Source of the DNA: an uncultured Clostridia bacterium
GTDB taxonomy: Bacteria; Bacillota; Clostridia; TANB77; CAG-508
Assembly (NCBI GenBank): GCA_949045875.1
Contig: CARPYP010000001.1
Span: 62,001 to 126,000 of the forward strand
DNA: 64,000 bases
Direction of reading: 5' to 3'
Made by a program: the position numbers and the translations under genes. Of this stretch, positions 35,183 through 45,539 are shown in pieces; the stretch's first letter is position 1; each line of letters opens with the position of its first letter. The notes under the pieces were generated by a model. That model made no database searches and had not been told where the DNA came from. It saw nothing but the letters and a program-made list of their open reading frames with translations.

Positions 35183-38100
35183 TCATTTACCAAGACCTTT
35201 CTTAGTCTCAACCATAGTAAAAATTTCTAATGTATCTCCTTCTATGATGTCATTGTATTTTTCTATTTGTAGTCCGCATTCATATCCTTCTGTTACTTCT
35301 TTTACGTCGTCTTTGAATCTTTTTAGTGATTCTAGTTTTCCTTCATGTATTACTACATTGTCTCTTATTACTCTTACTCCTGCATGACGTTCTATTTTTC
35401 CACTTGTTACATAACATCCTGCAATTGTTCCTAATGAACTTACTTTGAATATTTGACGGATTTCTGCATTTCCGATTACTTTTTCTTCGAATTTTGGATC
35501 TAACATTCCTGTCATCGCATCTTTTACGTCTTCAATTGCATTGTATATTACTGAATATGTCTTTATTTCTATTTCTTCTTTTTCTGCTACTATTTTTGCT
35601 AGTGGCTCTGGTCTTACATTAAATGCTATGATAATTGCATGTGCAACTTTTGCTAATGTAACATCTGATTCTGTTACTCCTCCTACATTCGCATGTATGA
35701 CTTTTACTTTTACTTCTTCATTAGATAACTTTTCTAAACTTGATTGCACTGCTTCTACTGAACCTTGTAAGTCTGCTTTTACAATTAAGTTTAATTCTTT
35801 TAGCTTTCCTTTTTCAATTTGGCTAAATAAGTCGTTTAATGATAATTTTGAAATTGAATTTATTGATTTTTCTCTTGCTTGACGTTTTCTCTTTTCTATT
35901 AAGTGTTTTGCTGTTTTTTCATCATCTACTTCATAGAAAATTTCTCCTGCTTCTGGTACCTCTGTTAATCCTAAAACTTCTACTGGCGTTGATGGTCCTG
36001 CTTTCTTTACTTTTTTTCCATATTCATTTGTCATTGCTCTAATTTTACCAATTACTGAACCAACTACTATCATATCTCCTGTATCTAATGTACCACGTTG
36101 TACAAGCATTGTTGCTAGCGGTCCTCTAGTTTTGTCAAGTCTTGCTTCTATTACAGTACCTTTAGATTGTTTATTAGGATTTGCTTTAAGTTCTTGCATA
36201 TCTGCTACTAATAATACCATTTCTAGTAATCCATCTATGTTAATTCTTTTCTTAGCTGAAATTTCAACAAATACGGTATTTCCTCCCCATTCTTCTGGTA
36301 CTAATTCATATTTCATTAATTCTTCTTTTACTTTTTGTGGATTTGCACCTTCTACATCAATTTTATTAATTGCAACTATTATAGGAATTCCTGCTGATTT
36401 TGCATGGTTTATAGCTTCAACAGTTTGAGGCATTACTCCATCGTTTGCTGCAACTACTAATATTGCAATGTCTGTTACTTGTGCTCCTCTTGCTCTCATT
36501 CCTGTAAATGCTTCATGCCCTGGTGTATCTAAAAATGTTATTTCTCTACTATTAACAACTACTTTATAAGCACCTATTTTTTGAGTTATTCCACCTGCTT
36601 CTCCTTCTATTACATTAGTTTGTCTAATAGCGTCTAGCAGTGATGTTTTACCATGGTCTACATGCCCCATAACTACTATAACTGGTGGACGTGTTATCAT
36701 TTCTTCTGGGTTATCTTCTGTATCATCAAATAGTATTTCTTCATCTGTTATTATTTCTTTTTTCTTTGCTGTTATTCCAAATTCTCCTGCTATTAAGAAT
36801 GCTGTGTCAAAATCAATATCATTATTTATTGTTGCCATTATTCCATAATTTAATAATTTTTTTATAACGTCTCCTGATGTTTTTTTCATTTCTACTGCTA
36901 AATCTTTTACTGTTATTGATTCTGGTATTGTTATTTCTGTTAGCTCAAAGATTTTTTGCTTGTTTCTTTCTTCTTGATTACTATTTTTCTTTTTGTTTTT
37001 CTTGTCTCTTCTCTTACTTAAATCATAATAATCTAACATTCCACCTTCTTGGTCATTAAACATGTTTGATAATTTATTAGTTTGTTTCAAATCTTTTAAT
37101 TTTCCACTGTCGAAATTTTCATTTCCATTGCCTTTTCTTGATTTGGTATTCTTTTTAGCTTTTGATTCATCTATTTTAGTAGTTTTTTGTTTGTTTTTAT
37201 TATATTCTCTAGTAATTTCTTTTTCTCCAAAGTCTGCTTCCATGATGTTTTTTATATTTTTTTCAATTCCTTTTTCATCAAGTGGTCTATTGTTTCTAAA
37301 TCCATTATTATTGTTGTTCCTATTATAATTATTATTTCTATTGAAACCATTATTTTGATTTCTATTTCCATTATTGTTTCCATTTCGATCAAAATTTCTA
37401 TTGTTGTTTCTGTTTCCATAATTTTGATTATTGTTATTTCTATCTTGGTAATTGTTGTTTCTATTAAATCCGTTATTTTGGTTTCTTTTTTCATTGTTGT
37501 TTCTATCAAAATTTCTATTGTTTCTGTTGGCATAATTTTTACTGTTATTTCTATCAAAATTTCTTTCATTGTTTATGTTTTTATGAGTATTTTCAGTGTT
37601 TTTCTTTGTTATAGTTTCTTTATGTTCTTCTGAAACTTTTGGGGGTTCTATTTCTTTCTTATCTTCTTTAATTTCAGGTATTGGTTTGATTTCTTCTTTT
37701 CTTTCTACTTCTACTTTTTCTTTTACTTTTTCTTCTTCTTTTACTTCTTCTTTTTGTTTAACTGGTTCTTCTTTTTTCTTTTTGTTTAATCCAAAAAGTT
37801 CACTTGCAGTCATAGGTTTTGTTGGTTTATTTCTATATACAATGTTATAATTATTATTTTTTCTTTCTACAACTTTTCCAGCTTCTTTCTTACTTTTTTC
37901 AACAGTAGCATTATTTTCTTTATTACTTTCCTCTTCTTCTGATATTATTACTGCTCTCCTGATAATTACTGGTGCATTTTCATCTTGTTTCTTTTCTTGT
38001 GTATTTGATTTTTTTTCTTTATTATCCATACTTTGACTTTTCATTTCCTTACTAAATTTATTTTTAATCTTTTTTACCATTTGCTCATCAATCGTGCTTA

Positions 38101-38203
38101 AATGGTTTTTAACATTTGCTCCTAATTCATTTGCTATTGATACAATTTCTTTACTTGCTACTCCTAATTGTTTTGCTAATTCATGTATTTTTATTTTTTC
38201 CAT
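35183..38203 (-). CDS. infB: Translation initiation factor IF-2
   Basis: This GTPase brings initiator tRNA to the 30S subunit. The start at 38203 ([15 protein letters not shown]) follows GGGGGTGATT; a frame 39 bp longer is unlikely. The IF2_N domain is followed by a long Lys/Glu linker and an Asn/Arg-rich low-complexity stretch (repeats of NRNN and FDRNN, about residues 220-310), and then a second IF2_N. The GTPase has [14 protein letters not shown], the G2/G3 segment DTPGHEAF and NKID, and domains II-IV follow. It overlaps ylxQ by 23 bp. The Asn-rich linker is unusual. Confidence 0.96.
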   Translation of the reverse strand: MEKIKIHELAKQLGVASKEIVSIANELGANVKNHLSTIDEQMVKKIKNKFSKEMKSQSMDNKEKKSNTQEKKQDENAPVIIRRAVIISEEEESNKENNATVEKSKKEAGKVVERKNNNYNIVYRNKPTKPMTASELFGLNKKKKEEPVKQKEEVKEEEKVKEKVEVERKEEIKPIPEIKEDKKEIEPPKVSEEHKETITKKNTENTHKNINNERNFDRNNSKNYANRNNRNFDRNNNEKRNQNNGFNRNNNYQDRNNNNQNYGNRNNNRNFDRNGNNNGNRNQNNGFNRNNNYNRNNNNNGFRNNRPLDEKGIEKNIKNIMEADFGEKEITREYNKNKQKTTKIDESKAKKNTKSRKGNGNENFDSGKLKDLKQTNKLSNMFNDQEGGMLDYYDLSKRRDKKNKKKNSNQEERNKQKIFELTEITIPESITVKDLAVEMKKTSGDVIKKLLNYGIMATINNDIDFDTAFLIAGEFGITAKKKEIITDEEILFDDTEDNPEEMITRPPVIVVMGHVDHGKTSLLDAIRQTNVIEGEAGGITQKIGAYKVVVNSREITFLDTPGHEAFTGMRARGAQVTDIAILVVAANDGVMPQTVEAINHAKSAGIPIIVAINKIDVEGANPQKVKEELMKYELVPEEWGGNTVFVEISAKKRINIDGLLEMVLLVADMQELKANPNKQSKGTVIEARLDKTRGPLATMLVQRGTLDTGDMIVVGSVIGKIRAMTNEYGKKVKKAGPSTPVEVLGLTEVPEAGEIFYEVDDEKTAKHLIEKRKRQAREKSINSISKLSLNDLFSQIEKGKLKELNLIVKADLQGSVEAVQSSLEKLSNEEVKVKVIHANVGGVTESDVTLAKVAHAIIIAFNVRPEPLAKIVAEKEEIEIKTYSVIYNAIEDVKDAMTGMLDPKFEEKVIGNAEIRQIFKVSSLGTIAGCYVTSGKIERHAGVRVIRDNVVIHEGKLESLKRFKDDVKEVTEGYECGLQIEKYNDIIEGDTLEIFTMVETKKGLGK

Positions 38204-38549
38204 ATAGCAAATCACCCCCAATTTCTTTAATAAGCTTTTCAATTTCTTCTGATAAGCTCTTCGATTTTATTCCTATAATTGCTTTATTGCTTTTTCCTAT
38301 AGTTTGGCTTATTTCATCAATATCCCCAAATTCTAATATTGGTACATTGCTTTTGTCGCAAATGTTTTTGATATTTTTCTTGGTTCTTTCCGACGCATTT
38401 TCTGCAACAATTACTAATTTTACTCTATGTTTTTCAATATCTTCAATTGTTGCATCATTTCCGCAAACTATTTTTCCTGCTTTAGCAGATATTCCAAGCA
38501 TACCTAGTACTTTTCTTTTCTGATATGCACTCTTGTCTTCTATATTCAA
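38181..38549 (-). CDS. ylxQ: L7Ae-family ribosomal-type protein YlxQ
   Basis: This 122-residue RNA-binding protein of the L7Ae/L30e family sits in the nusA-infB operon of Firmicutes. The conserved core is [23 protein letters not shown] and [17 protein letters not shown]. It starts at TTG 38549 after AAGGGGG. YlxR, which usually lies between nusA and ylxQ, is missing: only 20 bp separate the two. Its 3' end overlaps the infB start. Confidence 0.88.
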   Translation of the reverse strand: MNIEDKSAYQKRKVLGMLGISAKAGKIVCGNDATIEDIEKHRVKLVIVAENASERTKKNIKNICDKSNVPILEFGDIDEISQTIGKSNKAIIGIKSKSLSEEIEKLIKEIGGDLLYGKNKNT

Positions 38550-38569
38550 AGATTTTCCCCCTTGAGATT

Positions 38570-39685
38570 TTATTCTTCTTCAATTTGTTCTTCATTTTTT
38601 TCTGTTATTTCGCCTTCTTGCATATTTGCTAACATTTCTCTAAATTGTGTTTCTGATTTAATATCTATTTTCCAACCTGTAAGTCTTGCTGCTAGTCTAG
38701 CATTTTGACCAGCTTTTCCTATTGCAAGTGATAATTGGTCATCTTTTACTATTACTCTTGCTTGTTTTTCTTCTTCTTGAATATCAACTGCCATTACTTG
38801 TGCTGGTAATAGAGCTGATGCTATAAATATTGCTGGGTCTTCATTCCATTCGATAACATCTATTTTTTCTCCTGCTAATTCATTTATTATATTTTGAATT
38901 CTTACTCCCTTTTGTCCAACACATGAACCTACTGGGTCTATATTTTCATCTGCTGATGCTACTGCTACTTTACATCTATTTCCTGGATCTCTTGCTACAC
39001 TTTTTACCTCTATTAATCCTTCATATATTTCTGGTATTTCTAATTGAAATAATTTTTTTACAAAGTCTCCTGAGGCTCTTGATATTATAACTTGTGGATT
39101 TCCTTTGTTTCCTCTTACTACATCTACTACATATCCTTTTATCTTATCATTTACACTATAACTTTCTGTTGGTATTTGCTCTTTTTTAGGCATAATTCCT
39201 TCAAGTTTTCCTAAGTCAACTATTATTACTCCTGTGTCTGCTTTTTGTACTATTCCTGACAGAATTTCTCCTTTTCTTTCGTTAAATTCTCCAAATACTA
39301 GGTTTCTTTCTGCTTCTCTCAATTTTTGAATGATAACTTGTTTTGCTGTTTGTGCTGCTATTCTTCCAAAGTTTTTTGGAATTATCTCTATATTTACTGT
39401 TTCTCCTTCTAGAACTGCTGGATTAATTTTTTGTGCTTCTTTCATAGAAATTTGCAATATTGGGTCTTCTATATCTTTTACGACTTCTTTTACTGAATAT
39501 ATATGTGTTTCCCCTGTTATTTCATCTAATGTTACTTTTACATTATCACTTGAATCATAGTTTCTTTTATATGCTGTAACTAATGCTGTTTCAATGGATT
39601 CTAATAAGTATTTTTTTTCTATTCCTTTCTCTTTTTCTAATAAAATTAATGCTTGTTCTAGTTCTTTATTATCTATGGCTTTCAT
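38570..39685 (-). CDS. nusA: Transcription termination/antitermination factor NusA
   Basis: NusA binds RNA polymerase and nascent RNA to modulate pausing and termination. The 371-residue protein has the N-terminal domain (ALVTAYKRNYDSSDNVKV), an S1 domain (GIVQKADTGVIIVDLGKLEGIMPK) and two KH domains (DPVGSCVGQKGVRIQNIINEL and SLAIGKAGQNARLAARLTG), and ends in an acidic tail (EGEITEKNEEQIEEE). Its ribosome site AGAAAGGA lies 12 bases upstream, matching the extended 16S 3' end. It follows rimP by 22 bp. Confidence 0.95.
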   Translation of the reverse strand: MKAIDNKELEQALILLEKEKGIEKKYLLESIETALVTAYKRNYDSSDNVKVTLDEITGETHIYSVKEVVKDIEDPILQISMKEAQKINPAVLEGETVNIEIIPKNFGRIAAQTAKQVIIQKLREAERNLVFGEFNERKGEILSGIVQKADTGVIIVDLGKLEGIMPKKEQIPTESYSVNDKIKGYVVDVVRGNKGNPQVIISRASGDFVKKLFQLEIPEIYEGLIEVKSVARDPGNRCKVAVASADENIDPVGSCVGQKGVRIQNIINELAGEKIDVIEWNEDPAIFIASALLPAQVMAVDIQEEEKQARVIVKDDQLSLAIGKAGQNARLAARLTGWKIDIKSETQFREMLANMQEGEITEKNEEQIEEE

Positions 39686-39707
39686 TTCTTAATCATTCCT
39701 TTCTTTT

Positions 39708-40161
39708 TTACCATTCAAATTTGAGCTTTATTAAAGATATATTTTTTCTTTCTATCTCTACAATTTCTTCTTGTTGTATGTAAATTTTATTATCATCATA
39801 TTTATTTAATATTCCTTCTATTTGCTTTTGATGGTTTATTGGCTTAAATAAATTTATTATAATTTCTTTTCCTATATTTTCCTTTAAATGTCTTTCTTTT
39901 CTTAAAATTCTCTCAACTCCTGGAGATGAGATTTCTAAAAAATATTGCTCTTTTATATAATCTGCTTTGTCTAAAATATCATTTATACCATTATTAACTT
40001 TTTCACAGTCATTTAAATCTATTCCGTTTTTCACTGTCTATGAATATTCTTAAAAAATAATCTTTTCCTTCTTTAGAATACTCTACATCATATAATTCAT
40101 ATCCTAGTTCTTTAATCTTAGGGAAAATTAGAGTTTCGACTTTTTCTTCAATATTTGCCAA
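39708..40161 (-). CDS. rimP: Ribosome maturation factor RimP, needs +1 frameshift at CGG
   Basis: RimP helps assemble the 30S subunit. The gene is in two frames: the first runs from TTG 40161 (after GAGGAGG) through KELGYELYDVEYSKEGKDYFLRIFIDSEK, then meets an in-frame CGG (codon 46, 40024-40026). The second frame continues GIDLNDCEKVNNGINDILDKAD to 39708. Skipping the C joins them as ...DSEK-GIDLNDC, a 150-residue protein of normal length with no residues lost. Without the shift, translation stops six codons later. The same break pattern occurs in obg, fic and truA. A base-insertion error in the sequence is the alternative. Confidence 0.85.
40024..40026 (-). other. +1 frameshift site in rimP (AAA-CGG-A)
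   Basis: The local codons are GAA AAA CGG AAT. Reading the C as skipped gives GGA (Gly) and restores the RimP frame. It is one of four such sites. Confidence 0.75.
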
Positions 40162-40247
40162 TATATATCCTCCTCTGAATTTTATAGCACATTTTAAATA
40201 GGCTTATGTATTTCTTAAAATAGTACTATATTTTTATATTCATAATC

Positions 40248-40274
40248 AAAGGGTGGAATTTGCTTCCACCCTTT
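40248..40274 (-). terminator. Terminator downstream of the FAD oxidoreductase gene
   Basis: AAAGGGTGGAA (40248-40258) pairs perfectly with TTCCACCCTTT (40264-40274). It lies between the oxidoreductase stop and rimP. On the minus strand downstream of it is TGCTATAAA, an extended -10-like element about 25 bp before the rimP start, so the translation operon likely begins here. Confidence 0.7.
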
Positions 40275-40426
40275 CTGTATTCTCTTTTTGCATGAATTTA
40301 TTATACTATCTATTTCCGTAGTTGTCAAGCGATAAATTTAAAAATCTTTGATGTATAATATTTTTGTATTCATTCTCTCGTATGTGCTATTTACTTAAAT
40401 ATTTTTTATTTTTCTTAAACCATCTA

Positions 40427-41875
40427 TTACCTTCGCTTGCTAGCTAATACACGAGCCATTTGAACTCCACTAGCAGATGCCATTATTAATCCTCTTGTTA
40501 GTCCTCCTCCATCTCCTATTGAATATAGTCCTTCTATATTTGTTTTGAAGTCGTTGTCTATTATTAATTGGTTTGAATAGAATTTTATTTCTGCTGCATA
40601 TAGTAAATTGTCTGGATGGGCAAATCCTGGTATTACTTTTTCCATTGCTTTTATAAATTCTAGTATATCTACCATTGTTCTATACCCTATTGCATATGTA
40701 ATGTCTCCTGCTATGGCTGTTTTTAGTGTTGGAATAACACTGTTGTTTTCTAATTCGTTTTGCCATGTTCTTTTTCCTTCTAATATATCTCCTAGTCTTT
40801 GCACTAATACATTCCCTTTTCCTAATTGATTCGCATTTTCTGCAATGTTCATTCCATATTTTATTGGCTCTTTGAATGGATTATTGAAATGGTGTGATGC
40901 AAGTAATGCTAAATTTGTGTTTTTACTTTTTCTGTCTTTATATGCATGTCCATTTACTAATGTTAAATTGTTGTCATATACTTCATTTGCAACAAATCCG
41001 CTTGGGTTCTGACAAAATGTTCTTACTTTGTCTCCATATGGTGGCAAATATCCAACAAATTTTCCTTCATACATATATTTATTTACATCTTTCATTACTT
41101 CATCTGGTAATTCATATCTAACTCCAATGTCTACTACTCCTGCTCTATTTTCAATTGAGTGTTTATCACACATTGTTGCAAGCCATTCTGCTCCTTTTCT
41201 TCCGATGCCTAAAACTATGTTTTCTGAATATATCTTTTTGGTTTCTCCTGTCTTCCCTGCTTTTTCTATTATTACACCTTTTGCATGATTATTGTCTATT
41301 ATTAAGTCTTTTACATTTGTTTCAAACATTATTTCAATATTATTTTCTAATAAATATTTTTCTATTTTTTTATATAGTTCATGGCTTTTCTCTGTACCTA
41401 AATGTCTTATTGGACAATTACATAATAATATTCCATTTTCTTTTGCTCTATCTGAAATTTTTTTAATTTCTTCTAAGTTTTCTAGTCCTTCTACTTTTGT
41501 ATCTGCTCCAAATTTTAAGTATATATCATCTGCATAAAACATTAATTCTTTTGTTTTTTCTACGCCTAAATATTCCTGTAGATTTCCTCCAACTTCTATG
41601 TGGTCATCATCTTTGTTTGGTAAAGTTAGTTTTCCATCTGAAAAAGCTCCTGCTCCTGAGAAACCACTTGTTATATTACAATATGGTTTGCATTTTACAC
41701 ATTTGCCTGTCTTTTCTATTGGACAATTTCTATTTTCTACCTTTTTTCCCTGTTCTATCATTAATATCTTTTTATCTTTGTTTAATCCTAGTTGTATTAA
41801 TTCATATGCAGTAAATGCACCACTTGGTCCTGCTCCAACTATTATTACATCATACTTTTCGTCTATTTTAATCAT
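40427..41875 (-). CDS. FAD-dependent dehydrogenase of unknown substrate
   Basis: The 482-residue protein begins with a Rossmann dinucleotide motif (VGAGPSGAFTAYEL) and contains a cysteine-rich segment (CPIEKTGKCVKCKPYCN) near residue 51, as in the uncharacterised FAD-dependent dehydrogenases of COG2509. The second FAD-binding signature near the C-terminus is LYSIGDGGGLTRGLIMASASG. The reaction is unknown. The gene stands alone, with a terminator downstream and decayed sequence upstream. Confidence 0.85.
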   Translation of the reverse strand: MIKIDEKYDVIIVGAGPSGAFTAYELIQLGLNKDKKILMIEQGKKVENRNCPIEKTGKCVKCKPYCNITSGFSGAGAFSDGKLTLPNKDDDHIEVGGNLQEYLGVEKTKELMFYADDIYLKFGADTKVEGLENLEEIKKISDRAKENGILLCNCPIRHLGTEKSHELYKKIEKYLLENNIEIMFETNVKDLIIDNNHAKGVIIEKAGKTGETKKIYSENIVLGIGRKGAEWLATMCDKHSIENRAGVVDIGVRYELPDEVMKDVNKYMYEGKFVGYLPPYGDKVRTFCQNPSGFVANEVYDNNLTLVNGHAYKDRKSKNTNLALLASHHFNNPFKEPIKYGMNIAENANQLGKGNVLVQRLGDILEGKRTWQNELENNSVIPTLKTAIAGDITYAIGYRTMVDILEFIKAMEKVIPGFAHPDNLLYAAEIKFYSNQLIIDNDFKTNIEGLYSIGDGGGLTRGLIMASASGVQMARVLASKRR

Positions 41876-41937
41876 CCTTCCTTAATCTATGTTAATAATC
41901 CTCATTCTTCTTTCCTGTTATTTGTTCTATATCAATT

Positions 41938-42046
41938 TTACATATATATTGCTTTAATATATTTTTCTATTACTTCTTCTCTTTTAGTAATATCCTTTGG
42001 AGCAAATCTATTGCATCGTTGAACTAGTTTTTTTCTTAGGTATCAT
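41938..42046 (-). pseudogene. Broken short gene with A-run frame break
   Basis: ATG at 42046 has AAGGGAGACAA upstream, but the frame closes after 12 codons. If one A is removed from the seven-A run, it reads MIPKKKLVQRCNRFAPKDITKREEVIEKYI... to a stop at 41938. The segment weakly resembles the N-terminal helix region of sugar O-acetyltransferases, which is a guess. It is probably a gene remnant; transcriptional slippage on the A-run is possible. Confidence 0.35.
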
Positions 42047-42118
42047 ATTTGTCTCCCTTATAATTTTTATTTATTTCATATTATCATAAAAAAAAGTAAT
42101 TATCAATAAGCTTTTCCA

Positions 42119-42280
42119 TTATTTTATATACTCTAGACACTTTTGTTCTAATTTTTTAAAATCGCATATATTGAATTTATTTCTAGTTTCTTCTTTTAAA
42201 CTTAAATTATATACTTCATTTGCTTTTCTTCTTATCTTCTCTCTATTAACATTACAATAATGTAATTCTTTTCTTAATAA
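42119..42280 (-). pseudogene. C-terminal gene remnant
   Basis: A stretch reading LLRKELHYCNVNREKIRRK, then ANEVYNLSLKEE..., ending CLEYIK-stop has coding-like composition but no start codon or ribosome site. It is followed upstream by a hairpin (GGTTAAAAT/ATTTTAACC, 42288-42309). The family is not recognised. Together with the repeats at 42351 it shows that the 757 bp gap between the oxidoreductase and asd is decayed DNA. Confidence 0.35.
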
Positions 42281-42350
42281 CAATAGAGGTTAAAATCTAA
42301 ATTTTAACCCCCTTAATTAAATCACGCTATTTTGTTTTGAGTTAGCGTTT

Positions 42351-42449
42351 ACTCGAATATATAGTTCACCATCTTTTATAAGTTGTGAAACACTTGAATA
42401 TATAGTTCGCCATTTTTTTATGAGTTGCGAAACACTCGAATTAGTGAAT
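42351..42449. repeat. Degenerate ~42 bp tandem repeat
   Basis: Units ACTCGAATATATAGTTCACC... (42351-42391) and ACTTGAATATATAGTTCGCC... (42392-42433) are followed by a partial third copy, ACTCGAATTAGTGAAT. On the minus strand each unit can encode SVSQLIKDGELYI-like peptides in shifting frames, so this may be a decayed coding repeat. The rest of the gap to asd (42450-42632) is AT-rich and shows nothing. Confidence 0.7.
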
Positions 42450-42632
42450 AGCTATTCTTTATTAGTATATTAATTATACTATTTTTTTATACCTAATGTC
42501 AATAGCTAAATTACAAATATTCGTTCTGTTAAATATTATGAATTTTATTACAAAATTATATTTCTTATAATTAAAAAATCAAAATTGTTTCTATACATTT
42601 CTTTACTATGTATTCAATGAAAAAGTGATATA

Positions 42633-43637
42633 TTAGTCCATCAAGTATTCCATTATCTGTATTGCATTACTTGCTGCTCCTTTTCTTATATTGTCTGCTA
42701 CTACCCAAAGGTTCACTCCATTTTCTATGCTATTATCTCTTCTTATTCTTCCAACATAAACTTCATCTGTTCCTGTTGCACTTGTTGCTATTGGATATAT
42801 TTCATTTTTTATATCATCTTGAATTATTATTCCTTTTGAATTTTTTAAAATTTCAACTAACTCTTTATCTTCAAATTTATTCTCAAACTCTATGTTTATT
42901 GATTCACTGTGTGAATTCATTACAGGTACTCTTACTGTTGTTGCTGTTATTCTTAAATCTGGTCTATGTAAAATTTTTCTTGTTTCATTTATCATTTTTT
43001 CTTCTTCTTTTGTATATCCATTATCTAAAAATACATCTATATGAGGCAAACAGTTATTAAAAATTTCATATTTAAATTTTTCTAATTCATATTTGTTTTT
43101 ATTCTCAGAATTTTTTATTCCATTTTCTAAATCATTTATACCATGCTTTCCTGCTCCTGAAACTGCTTGATATGTAGAGTATACTATTCTTTTTATTTTA
43201 TATTTATCTTCTAATGGTTTTAGTGCTACTACTGCTTGAATTGTAGAACAGTTCGGGTTTGCTATTATACCATGATGTTTTGTTGCATCTTCTATATTTA
43301 CTTCTGGTACTACTAATGGTACATCTTCGTGCATTCTAAATGCACTACTATTGTCTATTACTATACAACCTTTACTTGCAGCTATTGGAGAATATTTTTT
43401 AGATGTTTCTCCTCCAGCAGAAAATAATGCAAAGTCAAATTTATCATTAAATGAATTTTCGTTTAGTTCTTTAATCTCATACTCTTTGTTCATAAATACT
43501 ATCTTTTTTCCAGCAGATTTTTTTGACGCAAAAAATACATATTCAGATATTGGAAGCCTTTTCTCCTCTAATACCCTTCTCATCATTTCTCCTACCACAC
43601 CTGTTGCACCTACAACTGCAATTTTATACTCTTTCAT
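42633..43637 (-). CDS. asd: Aspartate-semialdehyde dehydrogenase
   Basis: It makes aspartate semialdehyde for lysine/diaminopimelate, threonine and methionine synthesis. The 334-residue protein has the NADP-binding motif VGATGVVGEMMRRVLEE, SAGGETSKKYSP, and the active-site Cys in IANPNCSTIQAVVALKPL. The His of the active site lies in LRITATTVRVPVMNSHSE. It is a single gene flanked by decayed DNA and a palindrome. Confidence 0.95.
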   Translation of the reverse strand: MKEYKIAVVGATGVVGEMMRRVLEEKRLPISEYVFFASKKSAGKKIVFMNKEYEIKELNENSFNDKFDFALFSAGGETSKKYSPIAASKGCIVIDNSSAFRMHEDVPLVVPEVNIEDATKHHGIIANPNCSTIQAVVALKPLEDKYKIKRIVYSTYQAVSGAGKHGINDLENGIKNSENKNKYELEKFKYEIFNNCLPHIDVFLDNGYTKEEEKMINETRKILHRPDLRITATTVRVPVMNSHSESINIEFENKFEDKELVEILKNSKGIIIQDDIKNEIYPIATSATGTDEVYVGRIRRDNSIENGVNLWVVADNIRKGAASNAIQIMEYLMD

Positions 43638-43677
43638 AATTTATCACCCTTTCTGGAATTATTTTATATTCTTATTT

Positions 43678-43702
43678 CGGACGCCCAAAGGGCGCCCCTA
43701 CA
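43678..43702. repeat. GC-rich palindrome CGGACGCCC/GGGCGCCCCTACA
   Basis: CGCCCAAAGGGCG with flanking CCCCTACA is a member of the dispersed family, just upstream of asd. It may be part of the asd leader. Confidence 0.65.
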
Positions 43703-43820
43703 ATAATCTATATGCCTAACCGCAATTATTTTTCAATTTTGTAACCATTTTTTTATAAATGAATAATATATAACATAACAAATGAAATGCAGAACAATTT
43801 TTTATAGGAGGTTGTAAGAA

Positions 43821-43922
43821 ATGAACAATTGTTGCTCAAATAATAGTGAAATTTTATGGTTCATTATTCTATTCCTACTACTATTTTGTTGCGGTTGTGG
43901 TAACAGATGTTGTTGCGACTAA
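43821..43922 (+). CDS. Cys-rich single-helix peptide 1
   Basis: This is a 33-residue peptide: a short polar head with a CC pair (MNNCCSNNSE), one membrane helix (ILWFIILFLLLF) and a Cys-rich tail (CCGCGNRCCCD). AGGAGGTTGTAAG precedes the ATG. Seven of 33 residues are Cys and it forms a pair with the next peptide. Such tiny membrane peptides with CC tails are known in Clostridia and in sporulation, but no role can be assigned here. Confidence 0.75.
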   Translation: MNNCCSNNSEILWFIILFLLLFCCGCGNRCCCD

Positions 43923-44007
43923 TGCAAAATAAGTAATTATTTCTTTTTATCAATCCACTCTAAAAAAGAGTTGGAAAATACTTAAAACAAACAAGGAGGT
44001 GAATATA

Positions 44008-44142
44008 ATGCCAGAAAATAGATGTTGCGGTGGATGTGGCGGATTTGGATTCGGCGGTGATTGCTGTTGGATAATAATTCTTATCATCTTATTATTCTGT
44101 TGTTGTGGAAACAACAATAATGGTTGTGGTTGTGGTTGCTAA
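44008..44142 (+). CDS. Cys/Gly-rich single-helix peptide 2
   Basis: A 44-residue peptide is encoded 85 bp after its sister. The head is RCCGGCGGFGFGGDCC, then a helix (WIIILIILLF) and a tail CCCGNNNNGCGCGC. AAGGAGGTGAAT precedes the ATG. The order head-helix-Cys tail is the same as in the first peptide. Eleven or so Cys residues suggest metal binding or disulfide cross-linking in an envelope or spore layer, which is inference. A strong hairpin terminator follows. Confidence 0.75.
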   Translation: MPENRCCGGCGGFGFGGDCCWIIILIILLFCCCGNNNNGCGCGC

Positions 44143-44151
44143 TAACACTCT

Positions 44152-44177
44152 GGGCACGGTGCACCGTGCCCTTTTTG
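44152..44177 (+). terminator. Palindromic terminator after the Cys-rich peptides
   Basis: GGGCACGGTGCACCGTGCCC (44152-44171) is a perfect palindrome followed by TTTTTGC. It is a member of the dispersed palindrome family that here serves as a rho-independent terminator. Confidence 0.8.
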
Positions 44178-44227
44178 CAATTCTTTATTAATGTACAATA
44201 ATTCAAGTTTTAAAAATAATTTGAAAC

Positions 44228-45500
<1,273 letters not shown>

Positions 45501-45539
45501 TTAAGCCCTCCTTTTTATAATTCAAAATAAACAAATTTT

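Noticed and set aside
37252..37569. Open frame in the infB linker
   Set aside because: It is a by-product of the Asn-rich repeat; infB itself is intact in its own frame.
42351..42449. CRISPR-like array
   Set aside because: Only two full units and a partial one, diverged and directly adjacent without spacers; no cas genes.
43638..43800. Riboswitch upstream of asd
   Set aside because: The region is short and holds only a family palindrome and AT-rich DNA; no lysine-riboswitch features are visible.
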